The notes under the pieces: generated by a model
What the model was told of the DNA's origin: nothing
The model's input: only the letters and a program-made list of their open reading frames with translations
Database searches by the model: none
Made by a program: the position numbers and the translations under genes
Assembly: GCF_024494355.1 (NCBI RefSeq)
Contig: NZ_JAKNQY010000006.1
Location: 124,001-188,000, forward strand
Length of the DNA: 64,000 bases
Direction: 5' to 3'
Source: Pseudomonas sp. Q11
Lineage (GTDB): Bacteria > Pseudomonadota > Gammaproteobacteria > Pseudomonadales > Pseudomonadaceae
Shown: piece after piece, positions 8,868-18,262 of the stretch
Numbering within the stretch: the stretch's first letter is position 1
How the letters are laid out: every line of letters begins with the position of its first letter

Positions 8868-10253
8868 ATGACTGCGCTGACACCCCTCCAATCCCGGCCT
8901 GCCACCGTGCATTCGTTTGCTGATGCCGGGAACGTACGCCAATGCTATGAACGGCTGCTCCATGGCCCCGACGATGCTGACAAGCAAGCCGTCGCCCACG
9001 CCTTCCTCCAGCAATGCGTGGCGCAGGCTGCGGCACTGCCCCTGGAAACGCCAGATGATCCCATGGCCCTGCCAACCTGGGTCGAGCAGCACAGAGCCGG
9101 TGTAGCCCGCCAGTACGCCGACTACCTGGAGCGACGCAAAAACGCTGGCCCACGAGAGTTTTTCACCTGCAAGGCCCACGCCTTGTATTTCCTGCAGGCC
9201 GTCGCGCCCACCAAACTGGTGGACGGCGCCTGGTTGTATGGCGTGCTCAAGCATTGGCACGACCACCGTTTTGAAGGGCTGTTGTGCACCTATCTGGAAG
9301 AGTTGGGGGACGGCAATCCGTCGCAGAACCATGTGGTGATCTATCGCAAGCTGCTCGCCGAACACGACCTCTCGGACGCGCCGGACATTGAAGACGATCG
9401 CTACCTGCAAGGTGCCGTTCAGTTGGCCCTGGGGTACGCCGGGGATCAATACCTGCCCGAAGTGATCGGTTACAACCTGGGCTACGAACAATTGCCCCTG
9501 CACCTGTTGATCAGCGCTTATGAGCTGAGCGAACTGGACATCGACCCCTATTACTTCACCCTCCACGTGACGATTGACAATGCGAGCACCGGTCATGCCC
9601 ACAAGGCCATCCAGTCGCTGCTGCAACTGATGCCGGTGGAGGCGGACCGCGAAGACTTCTGGCGACGGGTCACCCTGGGTTATCGCCTCAATGACCTGGG
9701 GCAAGGCAGCCGGACGATCATCGAGTCGTTCGACCTGTATCGCGAAGTACTGGACATGCTCGAACGCAAACGTCCGTTCGGCCAGCACATGCATTCCGAC
9801 TACTGCAAGTTCGAAGGCAAGACCGTCAATCAATGGCTCTCGGCCCCAGGACAGCTGGAAGGCTTCCTGACAGCGATGCAAAACAAAGGCTGGATCAAAC
9901 GTCATGAAGACCCGCAGAACAGCCGCTTCTGGACGCTGATCGAAGGGGCGGGCGCGGCCATGTTCGGTGTGTTCAGCCCCTATGAAAAACAGTTGCTGCA
10001 CGACTGGATCGCCGGTGACTGGATGAAGGCCGGGGCGAGGAAAAGCCCACGACGCAGCCATGGCGCGGCCTGCGAGCCGCAAATGCCGATCGAGGATCCC
10101 GATGTGCAGAGCCTGCAACAGACCCTGCGCGGCCAGACGCCGGACGCACAGATGCAGACCCTCCTGCCTTGGCTCTCGGCTCGCTGCCACAGCCATCCGG
10201 CGGGATTGCTGGCGACGCGTCGATTCATCGAACTCAAATCCGCACTGCGTTAG
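8868..10253 (+). CDS. Heme-oxygenase-like iron-containing redox enzyme
   Basis: The 461-residue protein belongs to the iron-containing redox enzyme family, helical proteins with a non-heme di-iron site in a heme-oxygenase fold. Candidate metal ligands are Glu145 and His155 in LEELGDGNPSQNH, acidic residues in YELSELDIDPYYF, and His233, Asp237 and His243 in TLHVTIDNASTGH. It starts the operon; an AGAGG site precedes the ATG and the methyltransferase follows after 9 bases. Known relatives oxidise or decarboxylate fatty or amino acids (for example UndA, CADD, SznF). The substrate here is unknown. The C-terminal ~130 residues after the fold, rich in Arg and Gln, are not recognised. Confidence 0.85.
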   Translation: MTALTPLQSRPATVHSFADAGNVRQCYERLLHGPDDADKQAVAHAFLQQCVAQAAALPLETPDDPMALPTWVEQHRAGVARQYADYLERRKNAGPREFFTCKAHALYFLQAVAPTKLVDGAWLYGVLKHWHDHRFEGLLCTYLEELGDGNPSQNHVVIYRKLLAEHDLSDAPDIEDDRYLQGAVQLALGYAGDQYLPEVIGYNLGYEQLPLHLLISAYELSELDIDPYYFTLHVTIDNASTGHAHKAIQSLLQLMPVEADREDFWRRVTLGYRLNDLGQGSRTIIESFDLYREVLDMLERKRPFGQHMHSDYCKFEGKTVNQWLSAPGQLEGFLTAMQNKGWIKRHEDPQNSRFWTLIEGAGAAMFGVFSPYEKQLLHDWIAGDWMKAGARKSPRRSHGAACEPQMPIEDPDVQSLQQTLRGQTPDAQMQTLLPWLSARCHSHPAGLLATRRFIELKSALR

Positions 10254-10262
10254 GAGCCCTGC

Positions 10263-11264
10263 ATGAATCAGGAAGAACGCCTGTCAGAACCCGACCTGGC
10301 GCTATTGCAACTGGGACGGCGCCTGCAAGCCGATGGCTATCGCTTCATCACCCCGACGCCCCTGACCCATGAGCGGGTCAACCAACGGCCTGGCAATGAA
10401 CGTTCCAGGACACTGAGGGATGTGTTTGGCTGGTCCCGCCCGTTTGTCCCTGGGCTGATCAGCGCCGATGAACAGCGTCAATTACAGGAAGCCGAGGTGC
10501 TGGAAGCGCGCGACGGCCTGCTGCACAGCCGCGTGCGTTGGTCGAGCCTGGATGGCCTGTTGTTCGCCCATTCGCAATTTCCGACCGAAGCCAACGACGC
10601 GGTGTTTTTCGGCCCCGACAGCTACCGTTTCGCCCAACTGATCCATACTTATCTGCAACAGAACTTCACGGCGGTGCATCGGGCCGTGGACATTGGCTGT
10701 GGCGCCGGCGTCGGGGCGATGGTCATTGCCCACGCCCGGCGCGAGGCACAGGTGCTGGCCGTGGACATCAATCCGATGGCCCTGCGCCTGAGCGCGGTCA
10801 ACGCGGCGCTGGCCGAGGTATCCAACGTCGAGATCGCCCGCAGCGATGTGCTCCAGGATGTGGAGGGCGATTTCGACCTGATCGTCGCCAATCCACCTTA
10901 CATGGCTGACCCCAGCGAACGGGCCTACCGCCATGGCGGCGGAACACTGGGCGCCGGGCTGTCGCTGCGCATCGTCGAACAGGCCCTGCCACGACTCACG
11001 CCCGGGGGCTCGCTGGTGCTCTACACCGGCGTGGCGATGGTCGATGGTCGTGATCCGTTTCTCGAGGCCTTGGCGCCTTGGCGCGACTCGCCGGATTTCG
11101 GCTGGACCTACAAGGAATTGGACCCGGACGTGTTTGGTGAGGAACTGCTCACGCCGGGTTACCAGGACGTGGAAAGGATCGCCGTGGTGGCGTTGGTTGT
11201 AACTCGCATCGGCGCGGGTATCGGAGGGACTATCGATGAACAGGCGACTGAAGTTCGGCATTGA
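10263..11264 (+). CDS. Class I SAM-dependent methyltransferase, NPPY type
   Basis: The 333-residue protein has a Rossmann SAM site (VDIGCGAGVGAMVI, then VLAVDINPMAL) and the VANPPYMADP motif. The NPPY motif is typical of enzymes that methylate a planar nitrogen, such as PrmC or N6-adenine methyltransferases. The first ~140 residues form a separate domain that presumably holds the substrate. It starts after TTAGGAGCCCTGC, and its last 29 bases overlap the ligase gene, which shows coupled translation. The partner is not known; sitting between an iron oxidase and an amide ligase, it may act on a small molecule or peptide. Confidence 0.85.
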   Translation: MNQEERLSEPDLALLQLGRRLQADGYRFITPTPLTHERVNQRPGNERSRTLRDVFGWSRPFVPGLISADEQRQLQEAEVLEARDGLLHSRVRWSSLDGLLFAHSQFPTEANDAVFFGPDSYRFAQLIHTYLQQNFTAVHRAVDIGCGAGVGAMVIAHARREAQVLAVDINPMALRLSAVNAALAEVSNVEIARSDVLQDVEGDFDLIVANPPYMADPSERAYRHGGGTLGAGLSLRIVEQALPRLTPGGSLVLYTGVAMVDGRDPFLEALAPWRDSPDFGWTYKELDPDVFGEELLTPGYQDVERIAVVALVVTRIGAGIGGTIDEQATEVRH

Positions 11265-12399
11265 AGAGGAGTATTTCATCACCGATCTGCAAACCCGTTG
11301 CATGCCAGACCAGCCACCGGCAGAGGTTGTCGTGGCGTGTCAGGCGCTCCTGGGCAAGCATTTCGCCCATGAAATGTTCCAGTGTCAGATCGAGATGGCG
11401 TCGCCTGTTTTTCGCAACCTGCCCGAGGCGGCCGATTACCTTTCCCAAGTCCGCACAGGCCTGACCCAGCGGCTGGCACCCCATGGCCTGGGCCTGCTCA
11501 GCGCCGGCTCTCATCCCATGGCAACCCTGGGCCTGCAACCCACCGACGAATTGCACTTCCAGCAACTGTTCGACGATTACCAACGGGTAGCCCGCCGGAG
11601 CGTGGTCTCGGGTCTGCATGTACATGTCGAGGTACCGGCCGATCAGGATCGGGTGCGGGTCATGAACGAGGTGCTGCCTTGGCTGCCAATGTTTCTGGCC
11701 CTGAGCGCTTCGTCGCCATTCTGGAACGGCGCCTACAGTGGGTTCAGCAGCTATCGCCAGGTCGCTTGCGATGAATGGCCGCGCATGGGCGTGCCAGAGT
11801 TCTTCGAGAACGAGTCGGCATTTGCCGGCTACGTCGACATGCTCATGCGCACCGGATCCATTCGCCAGCCCAGCGATTGCTGGTGGGTGATGCGGCCTTC
11901 GTCGCGTTATCCCACGCTGGAACTGCGAATCTGCGATGCCTGCCCGCGCGTTGAAGATGTCCTGTGCCTGGCCTCGCTGTTTCGCCTGATGGTGACCCAT
12001 GCCATAGCGCAGCCGCGTCCCGGCGCGGATTTCAGCCTGATGTCCCACTGGATCCTCAAGGAAAATCGCTGGCGGGCCAAGCGTCATGGAATCCTCGCCG
12101 AATTCATTCTCGAGGGGCAGGAGCAGCCGATGATGATCGGGGAATGGATCACACTGGCGGAGCAGACCTTTGGCGAAACGGCCGCCGCCCTGGGCGTCGA
12201 GGATGTGTTCAAGCAAGCACGCCGTATCGTCCAGGAAGGCACCAGCGCTGATCGGCAAATCGTGCTCTACGAACAAGGGTTGCTGCTGGGCGACTCCACC
12301 GAGCATGCATTGAGCCGGGTCGTCGATCAATTGTTGTCAGAAACTGCCGGGATGCCCGTGGCCAACCCCTCGCTGTTGCAAGTGGCAGGTGGTCCATGA
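11236..12399 (+). CDS. ybdK: Carboxylate-amine ligase, YbdK/GCS2 family
   Basis: The 387-residue protein has the glutamate-cysteine ligase 2 pattern: FGIEEEYFI at the N-terminus, QCQIEMASP, SGLHVHVEVP, and PTLELRICD. E. coli YbdK ligates glutamate and cysteine only weakly, so the real substrate of this family is open. It has a strong GGAGGG ribosome-binding site inside the end of the methyltransferase gene, and its stop overlaps the ligD start (ATGA). This is the third gene of the operon. It may join an amino acid to a product of the two preceding enzymes, which is inference. Confidence 0.9.
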   Translation: MNRRLKFGIEEEYFITDLQTRCMPDQPPAEVVVACQALLGKHFAHEMFQCQIEMASPVFRNLPEAADYLSQVRTGLTQRLAPHGLGLLSAGSHPMATLGLQPTDELHFQQLFDDYQRVARRSVVSGLHVHVEVPADQDRVRVMNEVLPWLPMFLALSASSPFWNGAYSGFSSYRQVACDEWPRMGVPEFFENESAFAGYVDMLMRTGSIRQPSDCWWVMRPSSRYPTLELRICDACPRVEDVLCLASLFRLMVTHAIAQPRPGADFSLMSHWILKENRWRAKRHGILAEFILEGQEQPMMIGEWITLAEQTFGETAAALGVEDVFKQARRIVQEGTSADRQIVLYEQGLLLGDSTEHALSRVVDQLLSETAGMPVANPSLLQVAGGP

Positions 12400-15035
12400 G
12401 CAGCAAGACCCTGGATGACTACAACCGGATGCGTGACTTCTCCGCCACCTCGGAACCGGCGGCCAAGCGTTCACGCAAATCGGCGAAAACCGCCCATGCC
12501 TTGCAGTTCTGCATTCAAAAACACGACGCCTCGCGGCTGCATTATGACTTTCGGCTGGAGCTGGACGGTGCACTCAAGAGCTGGGCGGTTCCCAAGGGGC
12601 CGTCCCTGGACCCCAAGGTCAAGCGCCTGGCGGTGCATGTCGAAGACCATCCGCTGGATTACGCAACGTTCGAAGGCAATATTCCCGAAGGCCATTATGG
12701 CGCTGGCGACGTCATTGTCTGGGACCGCGGCGTGTGGATTCCCCAGGGCGATGTCCATGAGGCCTATGAAAAAGGCCGGCTCAAGTTCGAGCTGCAAGGG
12801 GAAAAACTCAGCGGCCTGTGGAACCTGGTGCGTACCCACATGCCCGGCAAGCAGGAGCAGTGGTTCCTGATCAAGCACCAGGACGCGGCGGCCCGCCCCG
12901 AAAGCGAATACGACGTGGTCCAGGCTGAGCCGGACAGCGTGCTCAGCGATCGCACCATCGTACCCAGGCGCCGTGGCAAGGCAGCCGCCGAGGTCAAGGC
13001 AGTCAAGCCACCTGAAAAGGCCACCAAGGCGAAGTCGCCGAAAAAAACCTCGAAAACCACCCTCAGCGGCGCGATTGCCGGGCCCGTTCCCGAGACGCTC
13101 AAACCGGAACTGGCCACGCTGGTGGAAAGCGCGCCTGACGGCGAATGGCTCTATGAAATCAAGTTCGACGGTTACCGCGTCATGGCCCGTATTGAAAACG
13201 GCGACGTCAGACTGATCACCCGCAACGGCCATGATTGGACCCACAAGCTGCCCAAGCAGGCCGAGGCGCTGGCCGGATTGGGACTGGCGTCCGCCTGGCT
13301 CGACGGTGAAATGGTGGTGGCCAATGAGCAAGGCGTTCCAGACTTCCAGGCCCTGCAGAACGCTTTTGACGCCGGCAGCAGTAGCAAGATCGCTTATTAC
13401 CTGTTCGATCTGCCTTACCTCAATGGCATGGACCTGCGCAAAGTGCCGGTGGAACAACGCCGGGCCGCGTTGGCCGCGGTGCTTAAGCGCAACGAAGATC
13501 CGTTGCTGCGTTTTTCCGATGCCTTTGAAGAAACCCCTGAAGCCTTGCTCAACAGCGCTTGCCAAATGCAGATGGAAGGATTGATCGGTAAACGAATGGG
13601 CAGTGCCTACGCTTCCCGGCGCAGCAACGACTGGATCAAGCTCAAGTGCAAGAATCGCCAGGAGTTCATCGTCGTCGGTTTCAGCGACCCCAAGGGCGCC
13701 CGCAACGGCTTCGGTGCCTTGTTGCTAGGGCTGCACGATGCCGACAGCGGCCAACTGCGCTATGCCGGCAAGGTCGGCACAGGGTTCAACGAACAAACCC
13801 TCAAAAGCATTCACCAACAGTTGTTGCCCCTGGAAAGAAAGAAGACTGCGGTGGTCAACCCACCCACCGGATATGACGCCAAAGGTGTGCACTGGCTTGA
13901 GCCGACTTTGCTGGCGGAAGTGGCGTTTGCCGAGATGACCAAGGAAGGCTCGGTGCGCCACGCCGTGTTTCATGGTTTGCGCAACGATAAACCGGCCAAG
14001 GCGATCACCCAGGAGCTTGCCAAACCCGTGAAGAAGACCGCCGAAAAAACCAAAGCCCCAGCCAAAGACGCACCTGAAGCGGGGCCAACCAAATCCGGCA
14101 CGAAAACCAAAGCCAAGAGCAAAGCCACTCAGCCGCCAGCCATGGACGGCAAGGTCCGCATCACCCACCCGGAGCGTGTCATCGATGCCAGCAGCGGCAC
14201 GACCAAGCTGCAACTGGCCGAGTACTACGCCAGCGTCGCCGAATTCATTCTGCCGGAACTGGCCGAGCGCCCGGTGGCACTGGTCAGGGCACCGGATGGT
14301 ATTGCCGGTGAGTTGTTTTTCCAGAAAAACGCCGAGCGTCTGGCGATCCCGGGCATCACCAGCCTGGACAAATCCGTGACCGGACAGCCGGTGATGATCA
14401 TCAATAACCCCGAAGCGTTGATCGGCGCGGTGCAGATGAGCACGGTGGAGCTGCACACCTGGAATGCCACTTCGGTGGACCTGGACAAGCCTGATCGCTT
14501 CGTCCTTGATCTTGACCCCGATCCAGCGTTGCCCTGGAAAAGCATGGTGGAGGCGACGCAACTGACCTTGTCGGTGCTCGATGAATTGGGGCTCAAGGCA
14601 TTTCTCAAGACCAGCGGCGGCAAGGGGATCCACATTGTGGTGCCCTTGACCCGCAAGTTGGGCTGGGACGAGGTCAAGGGCTTCAGTCATGCGATTGTCA
14701 GCCACATGGCCAAGCTGTTGCCGGATCGATTCTCGGCGGTCTCGGGGCCGAAGAACCGGGTAGGGCGGATCTTCATCGACTATCTGCGTAACGGTCTTGG
14801 CGCCACCACCATCTGCGCCTATGCCGCCCGTACCCGTGAAGGGTTGCCCGTGTCGGTGCCGATCTTTCGCGAGGAAGTGGCCGAGCTCAAAGGCGCGAAT
14901 CTGTGGAACGTGCACAACGTCCATGAGCGTTTGGCGCAAGTGGGTCACGAGCCTTGGGCGGGTTTGAAGAAGACCCGCCAAAGCATCACCGCCGACATGC
15001 GCCGGCGCATTGGTATGAAAAAGACCGATAAGTAG
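12396..15035 (+). CDS. ligD: ATP-dependent DNA ligase D
   Basis: The 879-residue protein has the three LigD activities in Pseudomonas order. The 3'-phosphoesterase comes first (HDASRLHYDFRLELDG; FEGNIPEGHYGAGDVI). The ATP-dependent ligase follows, with nucleotidyl lysine in EIKFDGYRVMARI and later WIKLKCK. The primase-polymerase is last (DLDPDPALPWKSM; TSGGKGIHIVVPL). Lys-rich linkers near residues 195-225 and 540-590 separate the domains. It acts in bacterial non-homologous end joining, normally with Ku, but no ku gene is in the window. It is the last gene of the iron oxidase operon, linked by a 4-base overlap, although its function has no obvious connection with the first three genes. Confidence 0.97.
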   Translation: MSSKTLDDYNRMRDFSATSEPAAKRSRKSAKTAHALQFCIQKHDASRLHYDFRLELDGALKSWAVPKGPSLDPKVKRLAVHVEDHPLDYATFEGNIPEGHYGAGDVIVWDRGVWIPQGDVHEAYEKGRLKFELQGEKLSGLWNLVRTHMPGKQEQWFLIKHQDAAARPESEYDVVQAEPDSVLSDRTIVPRRRGKAAAEVKAVKPPEKATKAKSPKKTSKTTLSGAIAGPVPETLKPELATLVESAPDGEWLYEIKFDGYRVMARIENGDVRLITRNGHDWTHKLPKQAEALAGLGLASAWLDGEMVVANEQGVPDFQALQNAFDAGSSSKIAYYLFDLPYLNGMDLRKVPVEQRRAALAAVLKRNEDPLLRFSDAFEETPEALLNSACQMQMEGLIGKRMGSAYASRRSNDWIKLKCKNRQEFIVVGFSDPKGARNGFGALLLGLHDADSGQLRYAGKVGTGFNEQTLKSIHQQLLPLERKKTAVVNPPTGYDAKGVHWLEPTLLAEVAFAEMTKEGSVRHAVFHGLRNDKPAKAITQELAKPVKKTAEKTKAPAKDAPEAGPTKSGTKTKAKSKATQPPAMDGKVRITHPERVIDASSGTTKLQLAEYYASVAEFILPELAERPVALVRAPDGIAGELFFQKNAERLAIPGITSLDKSVTGQPVMIINNPEALIGAVQMSTVELHTWNATSVDLDKPDRFVLDLDPDPALPWKSMVEATQLTLSVLDELGLKAFLKTSGGKGIHIVVPLTRKLGWDEVKGFSHAIVSHMAKLLPDRFSAVSGPKNRVGRIFIDYLRNGLGATTICAYAARTREGLPVSVPIFREEVAELKGANLWNVHNVHERLAQVGHEPWAGLKKTRQSITADMRRRIGMKKTDK

Positions 15036-15060
15036 CCTTGCTCGGTGCCTCCCGGACTCA

Positions 15061-15672
15061 TCAGCTCACTGGCACGCGCAGATATTCCGGCTGCAACACG
15101 TTGAACCACAGCAGGATCATTTCCACCAGGATGGTCACCAGCACCAACAGTCCTACGCCCCACACGCTGGCCGAATACAACAGGCCTTGGTCCTTGTTGA
15201 GATTCATGAACTTGGGCAGTCCGACAAACAGCAAAAAGGTCGAGTACACCGACGCCATTGCCAGCACGATCACCGCCAGCCAGCGGTTGGGGTAGAGCCC
15301 GAAAATCCCGGCCAGGAAGTATGGCGTGGCGGTGTAGGCGACGAAACCGATGCACTGGTTGACCGTCGGACGGGCATCGAAGGTGCGGGACATCCAGCGG
15401 ATGAACACCCCCATGAGCATTACGCCGGCCACGATGGTCAGGTACAGCAGCACACACAGTTGAAGGGCGCTGGCAGTGCTGAGCCGAACCGTTTCATTTT
15501 CGGCCAGGCTCCAGCCGGTCCAGGTGATCCCGATGAACAAACACACCACGGGAATCAGGGCGAGTAACAGCAGATGAGCCAGATAATGGCGCGGCTGAGC
15601 TTGCTCCTGTTCGCGGATGTCTTTCCAGGCAAACTCGGGATGGGTAAACAGTTTGACGAAAGGGGCGGACAT
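15061..15672 (-). CDS. Yip1 family inner-membrane protein
   Basis: The 203-residue protein has five or so hydrophobic helices (LLLLALIPVVCLFIGI; LCVLLYLTIVAGVMLMGVF; FVAYTATPYFLAGIFGLYP; LAVIVLAMASVYSTFLLFVGLP; VWGVGLLVLVTILVEMILLW) and the TPYFLAG..YP pattern of YIP1-like proteins. The ATG complementing 15670-15672 has a perfect AGGAGG site. It is convergent with ligD. Bacterial members have no established role. Confidence 0.8.
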   Translation of the reverse strand: MSAPFVKLFTHPEFAWKDIREQEQAQPRHYLAHLLLLALIPVVCLFIGITWTGWSLAENETVRLSTASALQLCVLLYLTIVAGVMLMGVFIRWMSRTFDARPTVNQCIGFVAYTATPYFLAGIFGLYPNRWLAVIVLAMASVYSTFLLFVGLPKFMNLNKDQGLLYSASVWGVGLLVLVTILVEMILLWFNVLQPEYLRVPVS

Positions 15673-15839
15673 GGCGACCTCCTGATCAGTACAGCCTCTG
15701 GTGAGGCCCATACGGATTTGAGGTACCGGATCGGCCGGGGGTTCATTTATTTGGAGGTCGCGTGGGGCGGCATGATCAGAGGGAATGAATCAATACGGCC
15801 GGGGTCAATCCATCAGCACCTCCTGAAGGACTGTATGCC

Positions 15840-16340
15840 ATGACTGTTGCTTGCTCCCTGGTTGATTATTTGCGTGAACACCGGCTGCGCCTGACGACGG
15901 CCGAGTCCTGCACGGCCGGCAAGATCGTCACCCTGCTGGCCGAAGTGCCCGGCAGCGGCTCGCTGATTGAAAGCGGTTACGTGGTGTATTCCCCGGAGGC
16001 GAAACAACGATTGCTGGGGGTCAACCCGTGCACCATCGAGACCTTCAATCTCACCAGCTGTGAGGTGGCCGAGGAAATGGCCCTCGGCGCCCTGCGCGAC
16101 GCCAATGCCAACGTCGCCGTGGCGACCACCGGCATTCTCGGGCCGGATGACATGGACGGCATTCCGGCCGGCACCGTCTGTTTTGCCTGGGCGTTCGATA
16201 TGGGCGGCGAGCGGGCGCTGTTCAGTCGCCAGGAAAGGTTTTTCGGAACGCGCAACCAGGTCCAACTGTGGTCCGCCGAACATGCGCTTGTGCAGTTGCG
16301 GCACTTTCATCAACGCGCGCTGGCGGGTGAGCGCAGATAG
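15840..16340 (+). CDS. CinA C-terminal family nicotinamide-nucleotide amidase
   Basis: The 166-residue protein is the stand-alone CinA C-terminal (PncC) domain, which in studied homologues deamidates nicotinamide mononucleotide for NAD recycling. The signatures are TTAESCTAGKI at residue ~15, SGYVVYSPEAKQRLLGV, and ATTGILGPD. A GAGGTGCTGA-like region (CAGCACCTCCTGAAGG) precedes the ATG. It is followed after 9 bases by a small membrane protein and then by a DUF421 gene, apparently one transcript. This single-domain form is shorter than full CinA (about 400 residues), as is usual for proteobacterial PncC. Confidence 0.88.
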   Translation: MTVACSLVDYLREHRLRLTTAESCTAGKIVTLLAEVPGSGSLIESGYVVYSPEAKQRLLGVNPCTIETFNLTSCEVAEEMALGALRDANANVAVATTGILGPDDMDGIPAGTVCFAWAFDMGGERALFSRQERFFGTRNQVQLWSAEHALVQLRHFHQRALAGERR

Positions 16341-16349
16341 GGGAGCACC

Positions 16350-16868
16350 ATGAGCCATCCCACTGAACCCGAGGAATTGCGCAGCCGCGAGTTCCCGGTC
16401 CACGAAGACATGGCCTACCAGCTCAAGGTTTGGCGTTTCGAGCGGGTGGGCTGGTACGTGTTGGTATTGCTGGTGATCCTGACGCTGCTTGGCCTGTTCT
16501 CTCGTGGCCCGTTGAGCACCCGAGATGTACGCAGCGGTGATGGCCGACTTGGCGTCGAGTACGAAATGTTCCACCGCAACGGCTCCACCAATCCCATGGT
16601 GATTCATCTGAAGGGGCAGCCCAACGCTGTGCTGGAGGTGGAACTGGTCGGCCAGTGGCTGGAGGGTTTCGAAGTGCAAACCCTCCAGCCCCAGCCCGTG
16701 CGCTCGGCGAGTGCGGAGCGGGGCCTGAAGCTTTGGGTCCAGGCGGATGCCAAGGGAGAGGCCAGCCTGTATCTGTCACTGCTGGGCGATGGGCTGGGGC
16801 GCTATCACAGTCGTATCGCCACGCCCGGTGGCGTCGCGGTCAGTTTCGATCAATTCATTTTCCCCTAG
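16350..16868 (+). CDS. Membrane-anchored protein of unknown function
   Basis: The 172-residue protein has one membrane helix near residues 28-48 (VGWYVLVLLVILTLLGLFS). A periplasmic-looking part rich in beta-strand patterns follows and ends VAVSFDQFIFP. No catalytic motif is visible. It lies between cinA-like and DUF421 genes, 7 bases before the latter, so it probably works with the DUF421 protein. The orientation of its soluble part is inferred. Confidence 0.75.
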   Translation: MSHPTEPEELRSREFPVHEDMAYQLKVWRFERVGWYVLVLLVILTLLGLFSRGPLSTRDVRSGDGRLGVEYEMFHRNGSTNPMVIHLKGQPNAVLEVELVGQWLEGFEVQTLQPQPVRSASAERGLKLWVQADAKGEASLYLSLLGDGLGRYHSRIATPGGVAVSFDQFIFP

Positions 16869-16875
16869 GTGACGT

Positions 16876-17322
16876 ATGGACTCTGTGTTGCGAGCTGCCG
16901 CGATTTATGTGGCGTTGCTGGTGCTGTTCAAGATCGCCGGGCGTCGCTCGCTGGCGGAGATCACCACGTTTGATTTTGTCCTGTTGATGATCATCGGCGA
17001 GGCCACCCAGCAGGCATTGCTGGGGGACGATTTCTCGTTGACCAATTCGTTGATGGTGATCGTGACGCTGATCGCCATCGATGTGGGCTTGTCGTTGCTC
17101 AAGCAACGCTCCCAATGGGTCTCGCAACTGATTGATGGCGGCCCGACCATTATTGTGGAGGATGGGCGAATACTGAAGGCGCGCATGCGCCATGCCCGAC
17201 TCATAGAAGAAGACATCATGGAAGCGGCACGGTCGAGCCAGGGGATCGAGAAACTGGAGCAGATCAAGTTCGCCATTATCGAACGTAACGGCAAGATTTC
17301 GGTGATCGCCAAGGAGCAGTGA
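16876..17322 (+). CDS. DUF421 (YetF-like) membrane protein
   Basis: The 148-residue protein carries two to three N-terminal helices and the DUF421 core. RSLAEITTFDFVLLMIIGEATQQALLG is followed by a hydrophobic hairpin and a soluble domain with DGGPTIIVEDGRIL and a C-terminal FAIIERNGKISVI strand. Bacillus relatives (YetF) are membrane proteins linked to stress or spore properties; the molecular activity is unknown. A REP-like hairpin lies just downstream. Confidence 0.85.
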   Translation: MDSVLRAAAIYVALLVLFKIAGRRSLAEITTFDFVLLMIIGEATQQALLGDDFSLTNSLMVIVTLIAIDVGLSLLKQRSQWVSQLIDGGPTIIVEDGRILKARMRHARLIEEDIMEAARSSQGIEKLEQIKFAIIERNGKISVIAKEQ

Positions 17323-17352
17323 GCCGGCCGCCCCAACACACTTCACAATATT

Positions 17353-17381
17353 TGTGGCGAGGGTTAAATCCCCTCACCACA
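17353..17381. repeat. REP-like hairpin
   Basis: TGTGGCGAGGG and CCCTCACCACA form an 11-bp stem with one mismatch around a TTAAATC loop. The core resembles the larger inverted repeat at 18860-18992, so both belong to the same dispersed element class. It lies between the convergent DUF421 and SDR genes and may end transcripts from both sides. Confidence 0.7.
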
Positions 17382-17404
17382 ACAACTGCGTATCACTGCG
17401 GGAC

Positions 17405-18262
17405 TCACAGGATCGGCTTGCCGCCCGTAATCCCATACCGGGAACCGGAAATGTAGCTCGCCTCATCCGAAGCCAGCAGTACATAGATCGGTGCCACTTC
17501 CACCGGCTGGCCAGGGCGACCAAGGGGCGTCTGGGAACCGAAATTCTGCACTTCTTCCTCAGGCATTGTCGCGACAATCAACGGTGTCCAGATCGGCCCT
17601 GGCGCCACGCTGTTCACTCGGATGCCCTTGGGCCCGAGCATCTGCGCCAGACCGCCAGTGAAGTTGGCGATGGCGCCTTTGGTGGTGGCATAGGCCAGCA
17701 GAGTCGGCTTGGGCATGTCGGAGTTGACTGAACTGGTGTTGATGATCGAGCCACCCGCTTTCATGTGCGGGACGGCGGCCTGGCAGATCCTGAACATCGA
17801 GGTGATGTTGATATCGAAAGTGCGCACCCACTCCTCGTCGGGGATGTCTTCCAGGTTTTCGTGGGTCATCTGGAACGCGGCGTTGTTGACCAGAATGTCG
17901 ATATGCCCGAAGCGGGCGACGGTTTCGTCGACGATCTTGCGGCATTGGGCCTTGTCCGCCAGATCGCCGGGCAGCAACAGGCATTGGCGGCCGGCCTGTT
18001 CTACCCAACGGGCAGTTTCCCTGGCGTCTTCATGCTCGTCCAGGTAGGAAATGGCAACGTCTGCGCCCTCGCGGGCGAAGGCAATCGCCACGGCCCGACC
18101 GATGCCGCTGTCGGCGCCCGTGATCAACGCGATCTTGCTTTCCAGGCGCCCGGAACCGGCGTAGCTCTGTTCTCCGCAGTCTGGATACGGGTCCATCTTG
18201 CGTTGAGTGCCGGGCACCGGTTGGCTTTGTTTTGGAAAGGGCGGGGTAGGGTAGTCAGTCAT
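17405..18262 (-). CDS. SDR family oxidoreductase (YghA-like)
   Basis: The 285-residue protein is a classical short-chain dehydrogenase with an N-terminal extension (MTDYPTPPFPKQSQPVPG) typical of the YghA/YhdF stress-linked group. It has TGADSGIGRAVA for NAD(P) binding, NNAA, and the catalytic Ser in NTSSVNS with YATTK. The start is the ATG complementing 18260-18262, with a GGAG site. The likely reaction is reduction of aldehydes or sugars with NAD(P)H; the substrate is unknown. It stands alone. Confidence 0.88.
   Translation of the reverse strand: MTDYPTPPFPKQSQPVPGTQRKMDPYPDCGEQSYAGSGRLESKIALITGADSGIGRAVAIAFAREGADVAISYLDEHEDARETARWVEQAGRQCLLLPGDLADKAQCRKIVDETVARFGHIDILVNNAAFQMTHENLEDIPDEEWVRTFDINITSMFRICQAAVPHMKAGGSIINTSSVNSDMPKPTLLAYATTKGAIANFTGGLAQMLGPKGIRVNSVAPGPIWTPLIVATMPEEEVQNFGSQTPLGRPGQPVEVAPIYVLLASDEASYISGSRYGITGGKPIL

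Noticed and set aside
8820..10196. Open frame of 458 codons on the - strand
   Set aside because: It is antisense to the iron-containing redox enzyme gene, which has a ribosome-binding site, family motifs and operon partners.
13725..14981. Open frame of 418 codons on the - strand
   Set aside because: Antisense to the polymerase part of ligD; no recognisable protein features.
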